The translations under genes and the position numbers were made by a program. DNA of 64,000 nt. Source: Pseudomonas sp. PDNC002 (GTDB lineage Bacteria > Pseudomonadota > Gammaproteobacteria > Pseudomonadales > Pseudomonadaceae). A model generated the notes under the pieces. It did not search any database and had not been told where the DNA came from. It worked only from the letters and a program-made list of their open reading frames with translations. Where the stretch lies: NCBI RefSeq assembly GCF_016919445.1, contig NZ_CP070356.1, positions 4,529,502 through 4,593,501 on the forward strand, read 5' to 3'. This document shows, piece after piece, positions 1 through 8,564 of this stretch. Numbering within the stretch: the stretch's first letter is position 1; each line of letters begins with the position of its first letter.

Positions 1-163
1 AGGCCGGGATGCTGCCGTCGGCATTGGCGGATTTCTCGGCGCCGATGGGGGTGAGTTCATTGCCCAGGCGCGCGGCCTGGTCGGCGCCCACCGCGGCCAT
101 CACTTGCCCGGCGAGCAGGCTCAGGGTCAGGCAGCCGGCCTGCAACCATTGCTTGTTGTTCAT
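1..163 (-). CDS. DUF1329 family protein, N-terminal part (runs off window)
   Basis: Only the first 54 codons are inside the window. They encode a signal peptide (hydrophobic core, Ala-rich cleavage region ending near VMAA at residues 21-24) followed by ADQAARLGNELTPIGAEK and a DGSIPA block. The same pattern occurs at the start of the complete DUF1329 protein at 52544-53902, which is the basis of the call. DUF1329 proteins are exported and commonly encoded next to DUF1302 outer-membrane proteins; a LolB-like lipid-handling role has been suggested for the family but is unproven. The gene lies 38 bases downstream of the DUF1302 gene on the same strand, so the two are probably cotranscribed. The start is the ATG at 161-163. 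Confidence 0.8.
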   Translation of the reverse strand, partial: MNNKQWLQAGCLTLSLLAGQVMAAVGADQAARLGNELTPIGAEKSANADGSIPA

Positions 164-201
164 GCTGATACCTCTGGGACTGAGAGTGGAGCAGGCGGGG
201 G

Positions 202-2055
202 TCAGAAACTGACGCCCAGGCTGACGGCAAGGAAGTCGCGGTCGGTGTTGACGTTGTAATCACCGCCGAAGTAGTCGGTGTAACTGATGCTCGCGGTGTA
301 GCGGCTCAGGTACTCGGCATCGACGCCGACGCTCACCGACTTGTCGCCCTCGTTGAAGGTCGGGCCGTAGCCCTCCACGTCGTGGGAGAACGCCAGGTTC
401 GGGCGCAGCGAGATGCCGCCGATGAGGTCGTTGTACTCAAGGCCCGCGCGCAGGCGATAACCCCAGGAGTTCTGGGTGTAGAAGCCTTTGTCGTTGCACT
501 GCCCAGGGTTGGCGGTGTTCACCACCTTCTCGCACAGCGCGTTACCCGACAGGCCCAGCAGCGAAGAGCTACCGGCGCTGGCCAGCTCACCGTTGCCATA
601 CACGCTGCTGCGGCCGAAGCGCAGGTCGGAGCCATCGGTGGAACCCAGGTCGTCGATATGGCCAAAGCCGATTTCGCCCACCAAGGTCAGGCGTTCGGCG
701 CCGATCACCGGGATCTGGTCGAAGGTGTTGGTGAAGGTCATCTGTGCCTGGGTGTAGGGCAGGCGCTTATAGCCCTGGATCAACGAGCCGTAGCTCGAAT
801 CCGCCCAGCCGCTGGCGAAGATCGGCAAGCCGGCGTTGACCATCGTATTGGTGGACGCCGAGCCGAGGGTGGCAGCGCCCGAGACGTCGCTGGAGTTGAT
901 GCCCATCGGCATGTTCGGCCGGTAGCTGATCTCGCCCTGCACCGCGGTGCTGCCCCAGGTGGTGTTGAAGCCCAGGCCGTAGAGGCGAATGTCTTCCGGA
1001 TAATCCAGGTACCAACTGGCGGTGCTGCGCCCGCCCTGCCCGATCAGGCCGCCCACCGGGTCGGCCAGCGCGCCCTTGCCCACCACCCAGTTACTGGTCG
1101 GGGTGCGGCTGTGGTAGTTCATCGCGTAGGCCGAGAACTCGGTGTCGTTGACCATCCAGCGCAACGCCACGCCGAACTGGCCGCCGTCGCGGGCGTCATG
1201 GTCGCGGGTGCGCGGCACGTAGCCGTAGCCGCCCTTGATGCCGGTGCCGTCGATGTCGCGGTCGAAGTCGCTGCCGTTCACCGCCATGTTGATGTCGCAG
1301 CCCTTGGCCGCCACGTCGCTACCGAAGAAGATGCCGCAGTTGTCCGGCACGGTCTTCTCCCATTCGAGCTGGTAGAAGGCTTCCATGGACAGGGTGTCGG
1401 TCAGCCCCTGGTTGAAATACAGCATGCTCACCGGGATCAGCGCTTCCTTCACCTCGGAGCCCGGACGGCGCAGCGCGGCGACGTCCACCGGGTTGATCGA
1501 GTTGATACCGTTCTGGATGAAGGTACTCTCGCCCCAGCTCACCACCTGGCGACCCAGGCGGACTGTGCCGGGCAGATCGCGGAAGTCGTAGTTGTGGTAG
1601 ATGAAGGCATCGAGCAGCTCGGCGCCGGACGAGCGCGCCGCCATGTCGCGGCCGTTGTCGTCGATGTCGTAGAGTGGGCGGTGCTCGTTCTTCAGCTCGA
1701 AGTCGTACCAGTACTTGCCACGCAGGAACAGGCCGCTGTCGCCGTACTTCAGCTCCAGGTCGTGCAGGCCCTTGAAGATCTTGGAGAAAGTCTCGCCCTT
1801 CTTGAAGTTCAGGCGGCCATCGTCGGAGGTCTGGCTGGATGCCGTTCCGCCGTTGCGGGTGCCGATGAATTTCTTGTCCGGGCTGTCCATCGCCCAGCTC
1901 GCGCCGATGGACAGGGTCGAGTCGAAGCGACCCTCGATTTCCCCCACGTTGAAGCTCACTGCCTGAGCCGAAGATGCCCCGCCAAGGGCCATGCTGGTCG
2001 CCAGCGCCAGCGCGTGCGGCTTGAAGCCTGCGGCGCCGGTTATTGTTCTTTTCAT
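202..2055 (-). CDS. DUF1302 family outer-membrane protein
   Basis: A 617-residue protein of the DUF1302 family, predicted outer-membrane beta-barrels found with DUF1329 partners in hydrophobic-compound utilisation loci. The ATG at 2055 is chosen because a GGAG ribosome site lies just upstream and the encoded MKRTITGAAGF... is a good signal peptide ending at SSAQA; a longer open frame exists but starts without a signal. The mature part begins with VSFNVGEIEGRFDSTLSIGASW, the usual N-terminal barrel strand. It is rich in alternating aromatic/glycine segments and ends in FLAVSLGVSF, a typical C-terminal outer-membrane strand with terminal Phe. It precedes a DUF1329 gene (1-163) and resembles the DUF1302 protein at 53944-55791. 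Substrate unknown. Confidence 0.85.
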   Translation of the reverse strand: MKRTITGAAGFKPHALALATSMALGGASSAQAVSFNVGEIEGRFDSTLSIGASWAMDSPDKKFIGTRNGGTASSQTSDDGRLNFKKGETFSKIFKGLHDLELKYGDSGLFLRGKYWYDFELKNEHRPLYDIDDNGRDMAARSSGAELLDAFIYHNYDFRDLPGTVRLGRQVVSWGESTFIQNGINSINPVDVAALRRPGSEVKEALIPVSMLYFNQGLTDTLSMEAFYQLEWEKTVPDNCGIFFGSDVAAKGCDINMAVNGSDFDRDIDGTGIKGGYGYVPRTRDHDARDGGQFGVALRWMVNDTEFSAYAMNYHSRTPTSNWVVGKGALADPVGGLIGQGGRSTASWYLDYPEDIRLYGLGFNTTWGSTAVQGEISYRPNMPMGINSSDVSGAATLGSASTNTMVNAGLPIFASGWADSSYGSLIQGYKRLPYTQAQMTFTNTFDQIPVIGAERLTLVGEIGFGHIDDLGSTDGSDLRFGRSSVYGNGELASAGSSSLLGLSGNALCEKVVNTANPGQCNDKGFYTQNSWGYRLRAGLEYNDLIGGISLRPNLAFSHDVEGYGPTFNEGDKSVSVGVDAEYLSRYTASISYTDYFGGDYNVNTDRDFLAVSLGVSF

Positions 2056-2338
2056 GCTGCTCTCCGCCTGGATCGTGCTGGTCACGGCAAGCCGTGCCAC
2101 CCCTGCTCCGCGGCTCGACGGCCGGGAGGCGGTCGCATGGTAAGAGCGCTGTCACAAAGCTGACTGCTGAAAAAAAGTGATGCCCATAGCCAGAATGCAA
2201 GCGCCTGCACTACGCGCCGCACAAGGCTTCGCGGGCAATAACCGACGGCTATCGCGATACCCAGGATTCAGCCGACCGCCGCCGCGCATTGGCCTAAAGT
2301 CCGCCGCCATCAGCGACTCCCCGACGATGAGGTGGACC
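2056..2338. promoter_or_regulatory. Divergent intergenic region, DUF1302 / CapA-like
   Basis: These 283 bases separate two divergently transcribed genes and must hold both promoters. I see no convincing consensus boxes or strong inverted repeats, only an A-rich patch around 2169-2176. The rightward frame is open upstream of 2339 but lacks a ribosome site until GAGGTGG just before that ATG. Confidence 0.4.
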
Positions 2339-3661
2339 ATGAAGATTGCGTTGACCGGCGACAGCATCCTGCAGCGCCGCCTGAACAGCCGTGACGACGA
2401 AACCCTGCGCCCGCTGTTCGACCTGCTACGCGGCGCCGACGTCAGCTTCACCAACCTGGAAGTGCTGCCCAACGACTTCCAGGGCGACGCGGTGCTGGAA
2501 AGCGGCGGCTCGCACTTCGGCGCTCCGTCCTGGGTCCTCGATGAGCTGGTGGACGGCGGCTTCGATCTGTTCTCCACCGCCAACAACCACAGCCTGGACT
2601 ATGGCATCGCCGGCCTGCACGCCGCCCACACGCAGCTGGAGAAACGCGAACTGTTGTTCGCCGGCACCGGCCGCAACCTCGAGGAAGCGCGCCGCCCGGT
2701 GTACTGCACCAAGCCCGCCGGCACCGTCTCGCTGCTGGCCTGCACCTCCACCTTCGGCAAGGGCCAGGAAGCCAGCGAGCAGACCCGCGACATGCCTGGC
2801 CGCCCCGGCCTCAACCCACTGCGCTACGACACCGTGCACCAGTTGGACGGCACGCAGATGGAAGCCATGCGCGGGATCATCGCCAGCCTCGGCCTGGACC
2901 GCCTTTACCAGGGCGCGGTCGACCTGGGTTTCGCCCACCCGATCCCCGACCCGTCGCTGGCCGTTTTCGGTCCCTTCACCCCGCTGCTGTTCCGCCAGGG
3001 CGAGACCTCGCGCCTGCGCACCCTGCCGCGCAAGAAGGACATGGATGACATCCTGCGCTGGGTCGAGGAAGCGCGCCTGATGTCCGACGTGGTAGTGCTG
3101 AGCATCCACGCCCACGAACTGGGCCACGACGCCACCGGCGAGTGGAACCTGGAAGCCGCCGCCGAGTTCATCCAGCCGGTGGCGCGGCGCATGATCGACG
3201 CCGGCGTCGACATCGTGGTCGGCCACGGCCCGCACCTGCTGCGCGGCATGGAGATCTACAACGGCAAGCCGATCTTCTACAGTCTGGGCAACTTCATTGG
3301 CCAGAACGAGCTGGTGGAGCGCCTGCCGGCGGACAGCTACGACCAGTTCCGCGTCGACCGCAACCAGACGCCGTCGAAGGTCTTCCTGCAACGTACCCAG
3401 AACGACACCCGCAGCTTCCCCTCCGATGCACGCTTCTGGGAAAGCCTGGTGCCGGTCTGCCAGTTCGATGGCCGCCGTCTCACCGGTATCGAACTGCACC
3501 CGGTAAGCCTGGGCCTGGGCGAAGCGGTCCACCGCCGTGGCCGCCCGCGCCTGGCCGAAGGCGAGCACGCACAAGCGATCCTGCAGCGCTTTGCCGCGCT
3601 GTCGGAGCCGTACGGGACGCGCCTATCGATTGATGGATCGCTGGCGCGCGTCAGTCTCTGA
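2339..3661 (+). CDS. CapA/PGA-cap family metallophosphoesterase-fold protein
   Basis: A 440-residue protein of the CapA family (bacterial capsule synthesis protein, PGA_cap domain), a calcineurin-like phosphoesterase fold. Visible motifs in order: LTGDSIL near residue 5, TNLEVLP near 38, TANNHSLDYG near 80, SIHAHELGHD around 255-265, and GHGPHLLRG followed by PIFYSLGNFIG around 300-320. This is the usual order of metal-binding Asp/Asn/His motifs. No signal peptide or membrane anchor is visible, so unlike CapA of Bacillus it may be cytoplasmic. The start at 2339 is preceded by GAGGTGG at good spacing. It lies alone between the DUF1302 gene and a PL7 lyase-like gene 165 bases downstream. Whether it handles poly-glutamate or another substrate cannot be told. 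Confidence 0.8.
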   Translation: MKIALTGDSILQRRLNSRDDETLRPLFDLLRGADVSFTNLEVLPNDFQGDAVLESGGSHFGAPSWVLDELVDGGFDLFSTANNHSLDYGIAGLHAAHTQLEKRELLFAGTGRNLEEARRPVYCTKPAGTVSLLACTSTFGKGQEASEQTRDMPGRPGLNPLRYDTVHQLDGTQMEAMRGIIASLGLDRLYQGAVDLGFAHPIPDPSLAVFGPFTPLLFRQGETSRLRTLPRKKDMDDILRWVEEARLMSDVVVLSIHAHELGHDATGEWNLEAAAEFIQPVARRMIDAGVDIVVGHGPHLLRGMEIYNGKPIFYSLGNFIGQNELVERLPADSYDQFRVDRNQTPSKVFLQRTQNDTRSFPSDARFWESLVPVCQFDGRRLTGIELHPVSLGLGEAVHRRGRPRLAEGEHAQAILQRFAALSEPYGTRLSIDGSLARVSL

Positions 3662-3826
3662 TCGGGCACTGCGGCCCTGGTGACCTTGCAGCACCGGGCA
3701 GCCACCAGCTGTCCGGTACCCTCGCGGGTCATGCGCGGCATCCACCACGACCGCTCGGCCGAAATTTCGCCCATCTCCGGGCAACCCCGGTCATACCCTG
3801 CACCCGTCCCCAAGAGGAATGCTGGC

Positions 3827-4501
3827 ATGACCGTGAGTATCGACAACCTCAACATCGCCCTCCCGGTGGGCAAGACCCCGACTGACACCGTGGCCCTCGA
3901 GATTCCCGGCCCACAAGCACTGGCGCAGTATCCCGAACTGGTCACACGGTTACCCGATGGCAGCCTGCAGCTGACCGCCCCGACCCGGGGCGTCGCGAGC
4001 AAGAGCGTTCACCGTACGCGTTGCGAGTGGAAGGAACACCTCTACTGGAGCCTCTCCAGCGCGACCGAGCACGCGAACCATCAGTTGATGAAGGTCACCC
4101 AGGTGAATTCCGCGCAGAAAGTGGTAGTGGCACAGCTGCACGTGAAGGACGACGACAGCCCACTGCTCAAGGTGTTCTGGCAGAAAGGCAAACTGACCAT
4201 GGGCTTCCGGCAGAACTTCAACCAGACCACCCCGGTCAACAGCACGGTGCTGGACAACGTACCGCTGGGGGCGGACTTCGACATCCTGATCCTCGCCACC
4301 TCCAGCCTCATGCTCAGCGTGCAGGCCAGCTGCAACGGGCGCACCTCCAACGTTCCCTCGATGCCGCTGGACGCCAGCTGGGCGGCGCAGGTGTTCGATT
4401 TCCATGGCGGGGTCTACAACCAGGTCGACTTCAGCGAGACGACCCTGGCCACCGACGCGTCGGTGTGCGTGATCAAGGACCTGCAGATCCGGCACGTGTG
4501 A
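3827..4501 (+). CDS. PL7-family alginate lyase-like protein
   Basis: A 224-residue protein with the three signature blocks of polysaccharide lyase family 7: an R-C-E block (Arg65-Glu67) corresponding to the usual R-S-E-L motif, Q-L-H at residues 103-105 corresponding to Q-I-H, and GGVYNQ around 194-199 corresponding to the YFKAGVYNQ motif with the catalytic Tyr. Length fits a single jelly-roll PL7 domain. The start ATG at 3827 follows AGAGGA with normal spacing. No signal peptide is evident, so if it acts on alginate it is either intracellular or leaves by an unrecognised route. Its nearest neighbour is the CapA-like gene upstream; there are no alginate biosynthesis genes in the window. Lyase activity is family inference. 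Confidence 0.8.
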   Translation: MTVSIDNLNIALPVGKTPTDTVALEIPGPQALAQYPELVTRLPDGSLQLTAPTRGVASKSVHRTRCEWKEHLYWSLSSATEHANHQLMKVTQVNSAQKVVVAQLHVKDDDSPLLKVFWQKGKLTMGFRQNFNQTTPVNSTVLDNVPLGADFDILILATSSLMLSVQASCNGRTSNVPSMPLDASWAAQVFDFHGGVYNQVDFSETTLATDASVCVIKDLQIRHV

Positions 4502-4530
4502 GCGCGGCCAGGGCTGGCACCCTTCGGACG

Positions 4531-4774
4531 CATCGCGGATGCAGTCCGCTCCTTCAGGAATGCGCTGCTTTGGTGGGAGCGGCTGTCTTCTCTTGAGAGC
4601 CCGTGCCTGCGCTCCCCCCTCACCCCAACCCTCTCCCTCAGGGAGAGGGGGCTGCCCGTGCCGGCTGACGTTGAGGTTCCATCCTGCACCGAATGGTCCC
4701 CTCTCCCCCTGGGAGAGGGTGAGGGCCGCCCCAGCGCGCAGGCGTATCTCGTAGGAGCGGACCTTGTCCGCGAA
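4531..4774. repeat. REP-flanked palindromic composite repeat (copy A, two modules)
   Basis: The 426-base gap between the PL7-like gene and the acetyltransferase gene is filled by this element. It begins with an inverted REP (4531-4555), carries two CCCTCTCCC/GGGAGAGGG palindromes (4629-4649 and 4698-4719, 69 bases apart) linked by a GTGCCGGCTGACGTTGAGG-type spacer, and ends with a REP in opposite orientation (4751-4774). The same architecture recurs at eight other loci in this window. I see no gene in the remaining bases. Confidence 0.8.
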
Positions 4775-4927
4775 ATCCTTCACAGCGTAATCCACCACAT
4801 CAGGGAAACCACGAATCCCGCCGCACCCCATCGCCGGCCCTGCCGGCACATCGCTCGGAAGCTCCGCCTACGAAAAGCGCTGTGCATCCGGTAGGCTTGG
4901 GATTCGTTCCAAGCAGAGCCCCGAAGC

Positions 4928-5518
4928 ATGCCCGCCCTCACCTGCCCCCATCTCATCGGCCAGCACGTCGAACTCCTCCCCCTGCGCACGGAACACCGCG
5001 ACGCGCTGCTCGCCGCAGCCGCCGACGGTGAACTCTGGAACCTGAAGGTCACGGTCGTGCCCGGCCCGGACACCGTGGAGGGTTATCTCGCCAAGGCCGA
5101 AAAGGGCCTGGAAGAAGGCACTGTCCTGCCCTTCGCCATCCTCGATCGGCGCAACGGAAAGATCGTCGGCAGCACGCGTTTCTGGAAGGTCGACCGCGCC
5201 AACCGCAAGCTGGAGATCGGCCACACCTGGCTCGCCCTGTCTGCGCAGCGCACGCCGATCAACACCGAGGCCAAGCTCCTTCTGCTCACCTACGCCTTCG
5301 AGGAACTCGACTGCGTGCGCGTGCAGTTCACCACCGACGAGCTGAACGAGAAATCCCGCGCCGCCATCCTGCGACTGGGCGCCGTGCAGGAAGGCATCGT
5401 CCGCCACGAACGCATCATGCCCGACGGCCGCAAGCGCAACTCGGTGCGCTTCAGCATCATCGACAGTGAGTGGCCCGAGGTGAAGGCGCGGCTGCTGGAA
5501 AGGCTGGGCCGCGCCTAG
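4928..5518 (+). CDS. GNAT family N-acetyltransferase (RimJ/RimL type)
   Basis: A 196-residue protein with the GNAT fold pattern of RimJ/RimL-like acetyltransferases. It has an N-terminal LIGQHVELLPLRTEHRDAL strand-helix, a central IVGSTRFWKVDRANRKLEIGHTWL block (beta4-beta5), and a C-terminal block with NEKSRAAILRLGAVQEGIVRHE, the usual acetyl-CoA helix and following strand. Such proteins transfer acetyl from acetyl-CoA to amino groups of proteins, amino acids or small amines; the substrate here is unknown. It stands alone between a repeat element and the convergent aldehyde dehydrogenase gene (8 bases between the two stops). Confidence 0.85.
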   Translation: MPALTCPHLIGQHVELLPLRTEHRDALLAAAADGELWNLKVTVVPGPDTVEGYLAKAEKGLEEGTVLPFAILDRRNGKIVGSTRFWKVDRANRKLEIGHTWLALSAQRTPINTEAKLLLLTYAFEELDCVRVQFTTDELNEKSRAAILRLGAVQEGIVRHERIMPDGRKRNSVRFSIIDSEWPEVKARLLERLGRA

Positions 5519-5526
5519 GTTTCACA

Positions 5527-7029
5527 TCAACCCTGGTAGAACACCTCGTCGTTGTAGGGGTACCACCAAGAATGAATCTGCGGCTGATGGTCGATGATCA
5601 CCATCTTCGAGCGACGGAACGCGTCCAGCCCCTGGCGGCCCAGCTCGCGGCCCATGCCGGACATCTTCCAGCCGCCGAACGGCAGCGCATCGTTATCGAT
5701 CAGCGGGTTGTTCACCCAGACCATGCCCGCTTCCAGGCGGTCCGCCGCTTCCATGGCTTCGGCCAGGTCCGTGGAGAACAGCGAGGCGCCCAGGCCGAAG
5801 GGTGAATCGTTGGCCAGGCGCACGGCCTCGTCGAAATCCTTCACCTTGCAGATGGCCGCCACCGGCCCGAAACACTCTTCATGGAAGATCGCCATGGCCG
5901 GGGTGACGTCGGTGAGGATGGTCGGCTCGTAGTACCAGCCCACCGGGAATTGCGGCGGGATGCGCCCGCCGCAGACCAGCGTGGCACCCTTGGCGATGGC
6001 GTCGTCCACCAGGCGAATCACCTTGGCGCGGGCCGCCTCGCTGACCATCGGGCCGATCTCGGAACGCTCCAGCCCATGGCCGATGCGCAGCGCGCGAGCC
6101 CGCTCGGCGAAACGCGCAACGAACTCGTCGTGCACTTCATCGACCACATAGAAACGCTCCGCGGAGGTGCAGATCTGCCCACTCAGGTGGAAGGCTGCGG
6201 TCACCGCGCCAGCCGCCGCAACCTCGAGCGGCGCATGGCGGGAGATGATCATCGGGTCGCTGCCGCCGGCCTCGATCACCGCCGGTTTCATCCGTTCGGC
6301 GCAGGCCACCGCCACTGCCTTGCCGGCGGCGACGCTACCGGTAAAGGCCACGGCGTGGGTGCGTTCGGACTGCACCAGGCGCTGCGCAGTAGTGGCATCG
6401 CCCGGCACGCAGCTGACCATGCCCGCCGGCAGTACCTTGAAGTGCTCCATGAATTTCAGCGTGCACAGCGTGGTGCTTTCCGCCGGCTTGACGATGCAGG
6501 CATTGCCCGCGGCCAGCGAGGCGGCCAAGGTCCAGCACATCAGCAGGATGGGGAAGTTGAACGGCATGATGTGCACGCTGACGCCATAGGGCTCGTAGCG
6601 CACATGCTGGAACGAGCCGAGCTGGGTGGTGCCGGCTACCTTGCCCGCTTCATCGCGGGCCATCTCGGCGTAGTAGCGGAAGATCGGCGCGCAGTTGGCC
6701 AGCTCGCCCATGGCCTCGGGGAACGGCTTGCCCATCTCCAGCGTCATCAGCCGCGCCACTTCGCGCTGGGTCGCCTGGTCGGTCTCGATGGCGTTGGCCA
6801 ACTGGTGAAGGATCGCCGCGCGGGATTTCGCATCGACACGCTTCCACTCGCGCTGGGCGGCGTTGGCGGCATCGATGGCGGCGTCCACGTCCTCGGCATC
6901 GCACAGGGCAATGCGGCCCACGGGTGTGAGGTCGGCGGGGTTGATGATGTCGCGCCGGCGCTGCGTGGCCACGCCCTGGTAGTGGGGGCCGATGAAGCGC
7001 AGGGGCACGTCGCTATGGAAGTCGGTCAT
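5527..7029 (-). CDS. NAD(P)-dependent aldehyde dehydrogenase
   Basis: A full-length 500-residue aldehyde dehydrogenase. Catalytic residues are visible: Asn158 in the MPFNFP block, Glu253 in IEAGGSDP (where most relatives have ELGG), and nucleophile Cys287 in SGQICTSAER. The C-terminal MVWVNNPLIDNDALPFGGWKMSGMGREL block is standard. It would oxidise an aldehyde to an acid. It is the last gene of the long leftward operon that starts with the periplasmic binding protein at 14167; its ATG overlaps the stop of the kinase gene by four bases (ATGA). A GGAGC ribosome site precedes it. The context suggests an amine-derived aldehyde, but the substrate is inference. Confidence 0.9.
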   Translation of the reverse strand: MTDFHSDVPLRFIGPHYQGVATQRRRDIINPADLTPVGRIALCDAEDVDAAIDAANAAQREWKRVDAKSRAAILHQLANAIETDQATQREVARLMTLEMGKPFPEAMGELANCAPIFRYYAEMARDEAGKVAGTTQLGSFQHVRYEPYGVSVHIMPFNFPILLMCWTLAASLAAGNACIVKPAESTTLCTLKFMEHFKVLPAGMVSCVPGDATTAQRLVQSERTHAVAFTGSVAAGKAVAVACAERMKPAVIEAGGSDPMIISRHAPLEVAAAGAVTAAFHLSGQICTSAERFYVVDEVHDEFVARFAERARALRIGHGLERSEIGPMVSEAARAKVIRLVDDAIAKGATLVCGGRIPPQFPVGWYYEPTILTDVTPAMAIFHEECFGPVAAICKVKDFDEAVRLANDSPFGLGASLFSTDLAEAMEAADRLEAGMVWVNNPLIDNDALPFGGWKMSGMGRELGRQGLDAFRRSKMVIIDHQPQIHSWWYPYNDEVFYQG

Positions 7030-8078
7030 GGAATGCTCCGCAGGGATTCGGATGAAGCCAGGCGCTGGGCGATCACGTCGCTCTCCAGCGGCTGGCGCCA
7101 GTTCGGCAAGTGAGAGTCGAGCAGCGCCGCCAGGGGGCGCAGGTGCTCGTTGTCGAGCGCGCGCTGGAACAGCCGCAGTACGCGCGGCAAATGCTTGAGA
7201 TAGCCATGCTTGCCATCGCGCCGGGCCAGGCGCACGAAGATGCCCAGCACCTTGGCGTGGCGCTGGGCGGCCAGCACCTGGAAGTCGGCCATGAAACGCC
7301 GGCCGTCCACCTCCGGGCGTTGGCTGAGGTAACGGGTCAGCAGGGTCACGCGCAGCGATTCGGGTATGTCGCGCCGCGCGTCCTCCAGCAGGGACATGAG
7401 GTCGTAGGCAGGCGCACCGAACAGCGCATCCTGGAAGTCCAGCAGACCGCAGGCAGCCACGCCTTCCCTGCCCTCCAGCAGCATCAGGTTATCGACGTGG
7501 TAGTCGCGCAACACCAGCACTTCGCGGCGCATCGAGACATCGCGCCAGAGTGCGGCGAACTCCAGCAGATAACGCTCGCGAAGTTGTGCGGCGGACTGGG
7601 CGCCCACCAGCAATGGCGCGTACCAGTCGATGAACAATGCCGCTTCGTCGCTCAGTTTCTGGGAGTCATAGGCGGGTACGCCTTCGGCCGCCTGCGGGCC
7701 GGCGCGATGCAGGCGCACCAGGGCATCCACGGCGAGACGGTACAGCGCCATCTCGTCGTGGCCGGCGGCGAGCAACCGGGTATAGGTGTCCTGGCCGAAG
7801 TCCTCCACCAGCGCCAGGCCCAGCTCACGGTCGGCCGCCATCACATTGGGTGCCGACAGCCCGCAGTCGCGCAGCAACTGCGCCACCCGCAGGTACGGCG
7901 CCAGCGGCTCGGCGCCGGGCGGCGAGTCCATCAGCAACAGGCCCTTGTCGTCGAGGCGGAAATAGCGCCGCGCCGAGGCATCCGCCGGCAGCGCGGTAAG
8001 CGCCTCTCCGGCCAGGCCGCAACCGACGAGAAAGGTCTCGCGGGCGGCGGCGCGGGTGGTTTCACAAGGCAGGTTCAT
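7026..8078 (-). CDS. APH-family small-molecule kinase (AmgK-like)
   Basis: A 350-residue aminoglycoside-phosphotransferase-fold kinase. The catalytic block reads VLRDYHVDNLMLL (Asp192, Asn197; the usual HGD is LRD), followed by the metal-binding GLLDFQDALFG (Asp214) and APAYDLMSLLEDAR. This DFQD plus AYDLxSLL pattern is characteristic of the branch that contains AmgK, the N-acetylmuramate/N-acetylglucosamine anomeric kinase. The same branch holds uncharacterised kinases, and AmgK normally sits beside MurU, which is absent here. It is located four bases after a cupin gene and overlaps the aldehyde dehydrogenase gene by four bases, inside the importer-glycosyltransferase operon. That context makes a dedicated catabolic or detoxifying kinase more likely than cell-wall recycling. 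Confidence 0.8.
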   Translation of the reverse strand: MNLPCETTRAAARETFLVGCGLAGEALTALPADASARRYFRLDDKGLLLMDSPPGAEPLAPYLRVAQLLRDCGLSAPNVMAADRELGLALVEDFGQDTYTRLLAAGHDEMALYRLAVDALVRLHRAGPQAAEGVPAYDSQKLSDEAALFIDWYAPLLVGAQSAAQLRERYLLEFAALWRDVSMRREVLVLRDYHVDNLMLLEGREGVAACGLLDFQDALFGAPAYDLMSLLEDARRDIPESLRVTLLTRYLSQRPEVDGRRFMADFQVLAAQRHAKVLGIFVRLARRDGKHGYLKHLPRVLRLFQRALDNEHLRPLAALLDSHLPNWRQPLESDVIAQRLASSESLRSIP

Positions 8079-8082
8079 GGCA

Positions 8083-8427
8083 TCACCGGATCATGTAGAC
8101 CTTCTTGATGGTCTCGTGCACGGTGCACACGCCCTTCCAGTCCTTGGGGAAGAAGGCGGCGGTGTCCGACTCGATCTCGATCACTTCACCCGACTCGTGC
8201 ACGTAGGTGCAGCGGCCTTCGAGGAAGTGGCAGAACTCGTCGCTGGTCACGTGGCAGAACCACTTGCCCGGCGTGCAGTGCCAGATGCCGCATTCGGACC
8301 GGCCTTCTGGCCCCTTGTGCAGGACCACGCCGCTGACGTGGGACTCGCCCTCGAGCATGGTCGGGATCACGCCCCAGTCCTTGAGTTCGGTGACTTGCAG
8401 CGGGCGGTAGATAACGGGGGTCTTCAT
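8083..8427 (-). CDS. Small cupin (Cupin_3, ureidoglycine-aminohydrolase-like), copy 1
   Basis: A 114-residue single-domain cupin. It shows SGVVLHKGPEGRSECGIWHCTPGKWF followed by DEFCHFLEGRCTY and a DTAAFFPKDWKG block, the two-motif pattern of the Cupin_3 family that also includes (S)-ureidoglycine aminohydrolase domains. The start at 8427 is chosen for its GGAG site seven bases upstream; the longer open frame begins inside the upstream repeat. It is paralogous to the cupin at 8565-8945 (both have DWGV, TPG, DE-CHF, GEVIE, CTVH). The stop is four bases from the kinase start. It may bind or hydrolyse an amine-containing intermediate, or be a small-molecule-binding accessory; no function is assigned. 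Confidence 0.8.
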   Translation of the reverse strand: MKTPVIYRPLQVTELKDWGVIPTMLEGESHVSGVVLHKGPEGRSECGIWHCTPGKWFCHVTSDEFCHFLEGRCTYVHESGEVIEIESDTAAFFPKDWKGVCTVHETIKKVYMIR

Positions 8428-8472
8428 GTACATCTCCTTCGATGGCAACCCACACGGGCGACCGGATAAGGC

Positions 8473-8560
8473 GTAGGGCGAATAACCGCTTGCGGTTATC
8501 CGCCGATAAATTCGGCGCAAGGTCGATGGCGGATAACGCCTGCGGCGTTATCCGCCCTAC
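8473..8560. repeat. Paired inverted-repeat element between the two cupin genes
   Basis: An 88-base element made of two near-perfect hairpins, at 8477-8504 (GGCGAATAACCGC / GCGGTTATCCGCC) and 8528-8556 (GGCGGATAACGCC / GGCGTTATCCGCC), enclosed by GTAGGGCG at 8473 and CGCCCTAC at 8553. This is a REPIN-like doublet of a different family from the GTAGGAGCGGAC repeats. It sits inside an otherwise tightly packed operon and accounts for the 137-base gap between the cupins. A degenerate half of the same family lies near 39391. Confidence 0.8.
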
Positions 8561-8564
8561 AAAA

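Noticed and set aside
382..2163. Long plus-strand frame across the first DUF1302 gene
   Set aside because: Shadow frame without recognisable motif, opposite to a complete DUF1302 coding sequence.
7026..8078. Assigning AmgK/MurU cell-wall recycling
   Set aside because: The kinase motif fits the AmgK branch, but no MurU-type nucleotidyltransferase follows and the gene is embedded in an importer operon.
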